Of a stretch of 44,898 nt of DNA, positions 40,781 to 44,898 are shown piece after piece. Position numbers and translations under genes: made by a program. Source of the DNA: JAABRU01 sp050180235 (GTDB taxonomy: Bacteria > Desulfobacterota > Desulfobacteria > Desulfobacterales > Desulfococcaceae); the NCBI GenBank assembly GCA_050180235.1, contig JBFXEJ010000043.1:1-44898 (forward strand), given 5' to 3'. Position 1 is the stretch's first letter; every line of letters starts with the position of its first letter. The notes below the pieces were generated by a model, which saw only the letters and a program-made list of their open reading frames with translations, had not been told where the DNA came from and did not search any database.

Positions 40781-40942
40781 TCGTTCCCACTCAAAAGCGT
40801 CACTGCCATTAAGTTAAGGAAAATACGGAGTGCCAAACTGAACGTTTGGCATGATTTTCCGAATCTTTTCAGTGTCCCAAACTTTCAGTTTGGGACTCCC
40901 CGCCCTTAATTTAATGGCATTGAAGCAAAAGCGTGGGAACGA
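40781..40942. repeat. Long imperfect palindrome upstream of Shedu
   Basis: CGTTCCCACTCAAAAGCG...CCATTAAGTTAAGG on the left is inverted on the right (CCTTAATTTAATGGC...GTGGGAACGA). Two smaller hairpins sit inside (GTGCCAAACTGAACGTTTGG and GTCCCAAACTTTCAGTTTGG). A similar CCCAAACTTTCCGTTTGGGA hairpin is at 4464. Possibly a MITE. Confidence 0.65.
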
Positions 40943-40997
40943 AGTCTGACACCTTTAAATATTTGAAAAATAACTCTCATTTAGGCAGGTATAATTT

Positions 40998-42395
40998 ATG
41001 CCAAAATTCTATTGGAAACAATTTAAAGCAACTCAAGACGAACTATTCATAGATGAAGTATGTCCGCCCTGTGTAGATATTGACTATAAACCATCAAAAG
41101 AAAAAATTGATATTTACAGTCAAAAATTTAATATTGATAATATAATTAATAATTTAAGAAAAACATTGTTATCAATAAACATACAAGATAATTATATTAC
41201 TATTTTCCCACTCAATACATTGCCAAGTCATCCAGATTTTTTAAAAGAAAAATACAATAGAATTAAAAGCATTACATTAGAAGGATTTGATTATAATCTT
41301 CCAGAAACAATTGAAGATATTGAAGCAATTCTGGAAGATATGCCTTCTGGTTTCATAAAAGACTACGAATATGGACTTGGATTGTTGAAGGACTATCGTT
41401 TTATAATTGAAGCTATTGAAGAACTGCCTGAAATTGAACATTTATGTATATGCAAAGAAGCATCAACAAGAATATCAGGCAATATCTACCATCTCAATTT
41501 TAATGATTATAATTCAATCAGAAAAGGGATAAATAGAATATCGGAAAATCATCAAGAAAATGCCAGAATTGATAAGTCGATATTCTCCTATAATTCACTT
41601 ATAAATCATTTAGATTCAGCTAAATTTCCCGAAAAAAAACGTCCTTACAAAAAAGATACAATATTTAAATATATCTCTAATTTAGAAATTCAAAATTCTT
41701 CATTATCGGAATCTGATCATAAAGCTGTAGTTAATATAATTTCAAATAACAAAAAAGAAATCTTTGAAAAAAATAAACCTGATATGTTACAACTCAAAGA
41801 AAAAATTGAAATTGCTAATTTGGAATGGATTATTAATAAATACGAAAACTTACTATCTATTAATGCAAGTGAACGCAAATGGCAGCAACTATTTAATTCT
41901 AATCCCTTTATAATCTCTCTAACATTCGGTTACCCTGTTATAAAAATACAGGATCAAGCATCTGTTGGCGGAAAAAATCTGTCAGGAAGGGGAGATAAAA
42001 TAACAGATTTTCTGATGAAAAATTATTTAACAAATAATGTTGCAATAGTTGAAATAAAAAGAGCAGATACTCCTTTACTACAACAAAAAGAGTATAGGGG
42101 AGGTGTTTATGGACCATCGCATGATTTAACCGGATCAATAAATCAAATTCTGGATCAAAACTATAAATTCCAAAAGGAAATAACGATTAGAAAAGAAAAT
42201 TCCGGGATATATGACTTTGAATCTTATGCTGTTGATTGCGTTTTGATAATTGGTACAACACCAATGGAAAAGGAACAAAAAAAATCCTTCGAATTATTCA
42301 GAGGCAATTCAAAGGAAGTACGTATTTTTACATTTGATGAATTATTAAAAAAATTAAAAGACATTTACTCATTTTTATCATCAGATAAATTTTAA
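40998..42395 (+). CDS. sduA: Shedu-type nuclease (SduA, DUF4263)
   Basis: 465 residues, single-gene Shedu anti-phage type. The C-terminal ~170 residues are a PD-(D/E)XK domain: WQQLFNSNPFIISLTFG, GRGDKITDFLMK (Asp), VAIVEIKRADTPLL (Glu-x-Lys near 351) and SINQILDQNYK. The N-terminal ~290 residues are an unclassified, mostly helical region expected to be the sensor/oligomerisation part in this group. Composition is much more AT-rich than the left half of the window, indicating acquisition. No partner gene is needed in known Shedu systems. Activity is not shown here. Confidence 0.8.
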   Translation: MPKFYWKQFKATQDELFIDEVCPPCVDIDYKPSKEKIDIYSQKFNIDNIINNLRKTLLSINIQDNYITIFPLNTLPSHPDFLKEKYNRIKSITLEGFDYNLPETIEDIEAILEDMPSGFIKDYEYGLGLLKDYRFIIEAIEELPEIEHLCICKEASTRISGNIYHLNFNDYNSIRKGINRISENHQENARIDKSIFSYNSLINHLDSAKFPEKKRPYKKDTIFKYISNLEIQNSSLSESDHKAVVNIISNNKKEIFEKNKPDMLQLKEKIEIANLEWIINKYENLLSINASERKWQQLFNSNPFIISLTFGYPVIKIQDQASVGGKNLSGRGDKITDFLMKNYLTNNVAIVEIKRADTPLLQQKEYRGGVYGPSHDLTGSINQILDQNYKFQKEITIRKENSGIYDFESYAVDCVLIIGTTPMEKEQKKSFELFRGNSKEVRIFTFDELLKKLKDIYSFLSSDKF

Positions 42396-42412
42396 AATTT
42401 AGACTGTTAATC

Positions 42413-42440
42413 TCGTTCCCACGCTCCCGCGTGGGAGTGC
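42413..42440. repeat. CGTTCCCACGC hairpin
   Basis: CCCACGCTCCCGCGTGGG stem just after the Shedu gene. It may act as a transcript end, but no T-run follows. Confidence 0.4.
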
Positions 42441-42499
42441 AGACCGGATTCCGTTGCTGCATCGTCTGCTGAGTTTTAAAATACCCGGAGAGTAAAAAA

Positions 42500-42688
42500 A
42501 TGCAGACAATTACCATATCAGTAAAGAATGAAGACATAAAAGACAGAATAATCTGGTTTCTGAAACACTTTGAAAGTGAAGGTGTTGAGATAATGCCGCA
42601 GGAAGATATTGAAGATTTGAAACTTCTTGCAGCAACAAGAAAGGAAAAAAGTATTCCTTTTTCCGAGTATCTGAAAAATGAAAATTAA
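42500..42688 (+). CDS. Antitoxin of a RelE-type pair
   Basis: 62 residues. N-terminal strand ITISVKNEDIKDRIIWFLK and a C-terminal helix with KEKSIPFSEYLKN, a common toxin-wrapping tail. It overlaps the toxin start by 11 bases. CGGAGAG lies before the ATG. Confidence 0.75.
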   Translation: MQTITISVKNEDIKDRIIWFLKHFESEGVEIMPQEDIEDLKLLAATRKEKSIPFSEYLKNEN

Positions 42689-42929
42689 TATCAGGGAGAG
42701 TGCAGTAAAAGATTTGAAAAAAATCGGCAAAACCGATAAAAAGCGTATTCACAGTAAAATATTTGAACTGCAAAATTTTCCTGATGTCAGCAATCTGAAG
42801 AAACTGACTGATTTTGAACCTGCCTACAGAACAAGAGTCGGAGACTGCAGAATTTTATTTGATATAGTCAATGATACGGTTGAAATTGGTCGTATTCTGC
42901 ATCGTAAAGACAGTTATAAAAAAGCCTAA
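42678..42929 (+). CDS. RelE/ParE-family toxin
   Basis: 83 residues with the RelE fold: INIRESAVKDLKKIGKTDKK, LTDFEPAYRTRVGDCRILFDI and EIGRILHRKDSYK. The conserved Arg and the R-I-x-H-R end are intact, so it is likely an mRNA interferase. Its stop lies inside the attC-like site that follows. Confidence 0.85.
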   Translation: MKINIRESAVKDLKKIGKTDKKRIHSKIFELQNFPDVSNLKKLTDFEPAYRTRVGDCRILFDIVNDTVEIGRILHRKDSYKKA

Positions 42930-42979
42930 TCAAGCGGACGGCGGGATAAAGCCCGCCGCCGCTTAGCTTAGCGTTATGC
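42924..42979 (+). other. attC-like integron recombination site 1
   Basis: GCCTAATC at the left and GCTTAGCTTAGCGTTATGC at the right flank inverted arms (AAGCGGACGGCGGG and CCCGCCGCCGCTT). The GTTA core and imperfect arms match integron attC sites. It follows the toxin gene directly, as expected for a gene cassette. Confidence 0.6.
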
Positions 42980-43131
42980 GGCTTAAAATAAAAATTAGAA
43001 ATCAAAAGAAAAAAACATAATTAAAAAGCATGATTAATAACAATAATAATGTTATAAAAACAATTCCTTAATAAAACATTGCTGTCAAAGATGCCAACGT
43101 TTTTCAAAGCTATATTCAGGAGTTTAATTTT

Positions 43132-43644
43132 TTGAGGAAAAAATGTTATATTTTGGGCGGCCCAAATGGATCTGGAAAAACGACCTTTGCCAAAGAATTT
43201 CTTCCAATCGAAGCTGAGTGTCTTAATTTTATAAATGCTGATCTTATAGCTCAGGGACTTTCGCCTTTCCAACCGGATAAAATGGCAATAGAAGCTGGCC
43301 GTTTAATGATTCACCGTATCAACGATTGTATTAACAAAAATGAATCATTTGCATTTGAAACAACTCTCAGCGGAAAAGGATATATAAAAAAAATCGCAGA
43401 ATTGAAAAAACAACAATATGAAATCATACTATATTTTTTCAAACTTCCATCTGTGGAATTCGCAATTGAACGGGTTAAGCTCAGAGTCACTCAGGGAGGA
43501 CATAATATCCCAGAGCAGGATATTCGACGCAGATTTGAAAGAAGTTGGTACAATTTTAATAATTTTTACAGGCAGTCAGTTGATTCATGGATTGTTTTTG
43601 ATACGTCAGGGAATTTACCTGTCATACTTGAAGAATCGGAGTAA
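43132..43644 (+). CDS. Zeta-toxin-like P-loop kinase
   Basis: 170 residues. Walker A GGPNGSGKTTFAKEF near residue 9, an INADLIAQG segment and FETTLSGKGYI are typical of zeta-type toxins, which phosphorylate a UDP-sugar; ATP-binding residues are intact. TTG 43132 follows CAGGAG; ATG-less starts of this sort occur. A short upstream frame (ATG 43090) ends in the TTGA overlap and may be a leader. The downstream 65-residue gene is the likely antitoxin. Confidence 0.75.
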   Translation: MRKKCYILGGPNGSGKTTFAKEFLPIEAECLNFINADLIAQGLSPFQPDKMAIEAGRLMIHRINDCINKNESFAFETTLSGKGYIKKIAELKKQQYEIILYFFKLPSVEFAIERVKLRVTQGGHNIPEQDIRRRFERSWYNFNNFYRQSVDSWIVFDTSGNLPVILEESE

Positions 43645-43649
43645 TTTTT

Positions 43650-43847
43650 ATGGAAGAACATAATAAATATGCAACAATAGGACTTAGGGCTTTAAAGCGG
43701 GCTGCCACAAAAGTTGCCGAGGATGCGAGAAAAAATAATTACAAAATTCCAATATGGCGCAATGGAAAAATTGAATACGAAATCCCTGAAATATTCACTG
43801 AACAATATGACTTGGTTACTCATATTCCCAGAAATATTGTTAAATAA
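43650..43847 (+). CDS. Putative antitoxin of the zeta-type toxin
   Basis: 65 residues, starting 5 bp after the toxin stop: ATIGLRALKRAATKVAEDARKNN (basic helix) then IPIWRNGKIEYEIPEIF. Gene order toxin then antitoxin is seen in many zeta-like cassettes. No other gene lies before the next attC-like site. Confidence 0.65.
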   Translation: MEEHNKYATIGLRALKRAATKVAEDARKNNYKIPIWRNGKIEYEIPEIFTEQYDLVTHIPRNIVK

Positions 43848-43903
43848 TGATTAACAGTTATGATTTTTGCAATGTACTTAAAAAATTTGATTTGTTAAAA
43901 CGT

Positions 43904-43991
43904 CACATAATCCGGCGCTGAACTCGGATGCAAAAGGGTTCCGGTTGCTATAGATCCCCCCACCCTTTTGCGCCGGTTAGCTTAGCGTTAG
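43904..43991 (+). other. attC-like integron recombination site 2
   Basis: TAATCCGGCGC at the left pairs with GCGCCGGTTAGCTTAGCGTT at the right, with internal GCAAAAGGGT/ACCCTTTTGC arms and an unpaired loop. Its right end is the same (TTAGCTTAGCGTTA) as site 1, supporting one cassette array. Confidence 0.6.
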
Positions 43992-44317
43992 AAAAATATG
44001 GAAAGAAATACCGAAAATTTTATAAAGAATATGCAGAACTTTGTCCAGCACTTAGACATTATAGCACATTAAAATTTGCTATACTTTCAGTCTTTTTTGC
44101 ACTGTGTGCATGATTGATTAATGTTGTATTTGGGCAACAGCAACTTAACTTATTTGTAAGCCTATCTCTCGAACTTGGTGGATCACTGATCTCCATAACA
44201 TTTTGGATTTATGAATGGCAATTAAGCACATATATTGAACATTTTGAGTAAAGAATGGATGAATTAGAGGAGCTGCCTGAATACAATGTCTATTCAGGGC
44301 GAAAACAAGAATCATAA
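43986..44317 (+). pseudogene. Decayed cassette-type small membrane protein
   Basis: In one frame the sequence reads a protein of ~110 residues with a hydrophobic TM segment (LKFAILSVFFALCA), then LNLFVSLSLELGGSLISI and a tail RMDELEELPEYNV. It is broken by TGA at 44111-44113 and TAA at 44252-44254, and no start codon in that frame follows the attC-like site. It resembles small membrane proteins carried in integron cassettes. Confidence 0.55.
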
Positions 44318-44442
44318 TTTCCATTGATTAGTTTCCAAATGCGACAAAGCTGTTATATGCCTTAACCACGATTTTTTGGATTCTATAATCCGTGATAAAA
44401 TAGATGAAGCATCATTATCCATCAATAATGAGGAATAGAAAT

Positions 44443-44694
44443 ATGTTGTCATCAAAAAAAATTCAAACTAAAACTATCACTACGGCAGAAGCCTTTTACA
44501 AGGTATTTCGTTCATTGCCCAAAAAAGACAGACTGGCTGTTGCACAATATATTCTGAAAGATAAGGATATTCAACAACGAATTGAGTTTACTGAAATACC
44601 CGATGAAACAACTTTAAAATCTTTTGCTGAGGACAAGTCCGCCATGCCTGTGTTTTACTCAGTTGACGAATTGAGGAAGGATTTATTGTCTTGA
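44443..44694 (+). CDS. Antitoxin of a YafQ-like pair
   Basis: 83 residues from ATG 44443: EAFYKVFRSLPKKDRLAVAQYIL helix and VFYSVDELRKDLLS tail, typical of antitoxins of the DinJ/RelB-like or prlF-adjacent types. Its stop overlaps the toxin start. An in-frame ATG 13 codons earlier (44404) is an alternative with a weaker site. Confidence 0.65.
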   Translation: MLSSKKIQTKTITTAEAFYKVFRSLPKKDRLAVAQYILKDKDIQQRIEFTEIPDETTLKSFAEDKSAMPVFYSVDELRKDLLS

Positions 44695-44795
44695 AACTCA
44701 AAATTCGCAGAGCAGCTCAGTTCAGGCGGGATGCCAAAAAAATGTTGCGAAAAGGGAAAGACATTGAGAAATTGGTAGTGGGTCAAAAAGGTTGA
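44691..44795 (+). pseudogene. Truncated YafQ-like toxin
   Basis: 34 codons starting TTG: KLKIRRAAQFRRDAKKMLRK and KDIEKL match the N-terminus of YafQ/RelE toxins. The frame then enters GGTAGTGGGTCAAA (44774), the end of the family B repeat, and stops at 44793. About two thirds of the toxin is missing, so the antitoxin stands alone. Confidence 0.65.
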
Positions 44796-44898
44796 TTATG
44801 CCGTTTCCGAAAACAGACCGTTTACAAAATAATAACGGTTTATATACATCCCGATAACATTGTCATGTATTTTTTCGTTCTTTGAAAAACATATCGTC
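44774..44898. mobile_element. End of a mobile element related to MITE family B
   Basis: GGTAGTGGGTCAAA, identical to the first 14 bases of the complete element at 28791, begins here and the unit runs off the window. It could be a full insertion sequence, the autonomous parent of family B, because the sequence after it differs from the MITE interior. Confidence 0.5.

Noticed and set aside
44111..44113. TGA in the membrane cassette frame as a selenocysteine codon
   Set aside because: A second in-frame stop (TAA at 44252) and the missing start codon point to decay, and no selenoprotein family matches.

Overview
The window looks like chromosomal DNA of a sulfate-reducing member of the Desulfobacterota, most likely Desulfobacterales. 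This is inferred from Hdr/TusA/DsrE sulfur-redox genes, a corrinoid-protein activator with DUF1638 and old-yellow-enzyme genes, Cys-rich PAS sensors, chemotaxis-like receivers and a heavy load of small palindromic repeats. No rRNA, tRNA, CRISPR array or intact transposase was found. Coding GC is moderate on the left and in the middle. It drops clearly to the right of about 39.8 kb, where the accessory genes lie.

Layout. (1) 1-3235: a compact unit with the tail of an unknown gene, a D12-class DNA adenine methylase, a HATPase histidine kinase, and a response regulator fused to a TOPRIM domain and split by one in-frame TAG. A remnant of a second methylase start closes the unit. (2) 3241-12436, all on the minus strand: PAS histidine kinase, DUF1638 protein, OYE/dienoyl-CoA-reductase-type flavoprotein, MBL-rhodanese protein, a RACo-type corrinoid activator and a TusA-like protein lacking its cysteine. 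(3) 13073-14557: a sigma54 activator with a palindrome (TTTACA-N2-TGTAAA) before its promoter. (4) 14.6-20.1 kb: cupin, a large LRR-Roc-COR-TIR protein, a UPF0175/PIN toxin-antitoxin pair and an orphan small protein. (5) 21.1-27.6 kb: an operon tusA-mvhD-hdrA-hdrA-wHTH-hdrC-hdrB-dsrE behind a good sigma54 promoter and the same TTTACA-N2-TGTAAA palindrome. (6) 28-33 kb: a Cys/His protein, a receiver fused to a solute-binding domain, and two exported solute-binding proteins. (7) 33.3-38.8 kb: VOC protein, PP2C-like phosphatase overlapping moaA, then nuoE and nuoF separated by a Uma2 gene. (8) 38.9-44.9 kb: an accessory island with a broken PIN module, Uma2, an exported small protein, a Shedu-type nuclease, RelE and zeta-type toxin modules ending in attC-like palindromes, a decayed membrane cassette gene and a YafQ-like toxin cut by a mobile-element end.

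How the parts may work together. The Hdr/Mvh-like proteins probably form a cytoplasmic electron-transfer complex that handles sulfur carried by TusA and DsrE. The shared palindrome suggests that the sigma54 activator at 13 kb controls this operon. The kinase plus receiver-TOPRIM plus methylase unit resembles known two-component defence logic (compare Detocs) but with a nuclease-like effector, and is the best candidate here for an undescribed system. The TIR-ROCO protein, Shedu and the toxin modules are further defence-type genes. Many MITE-like elements, at least six families and one nested in another, fill the gaps between genes and have altered several gene ends.
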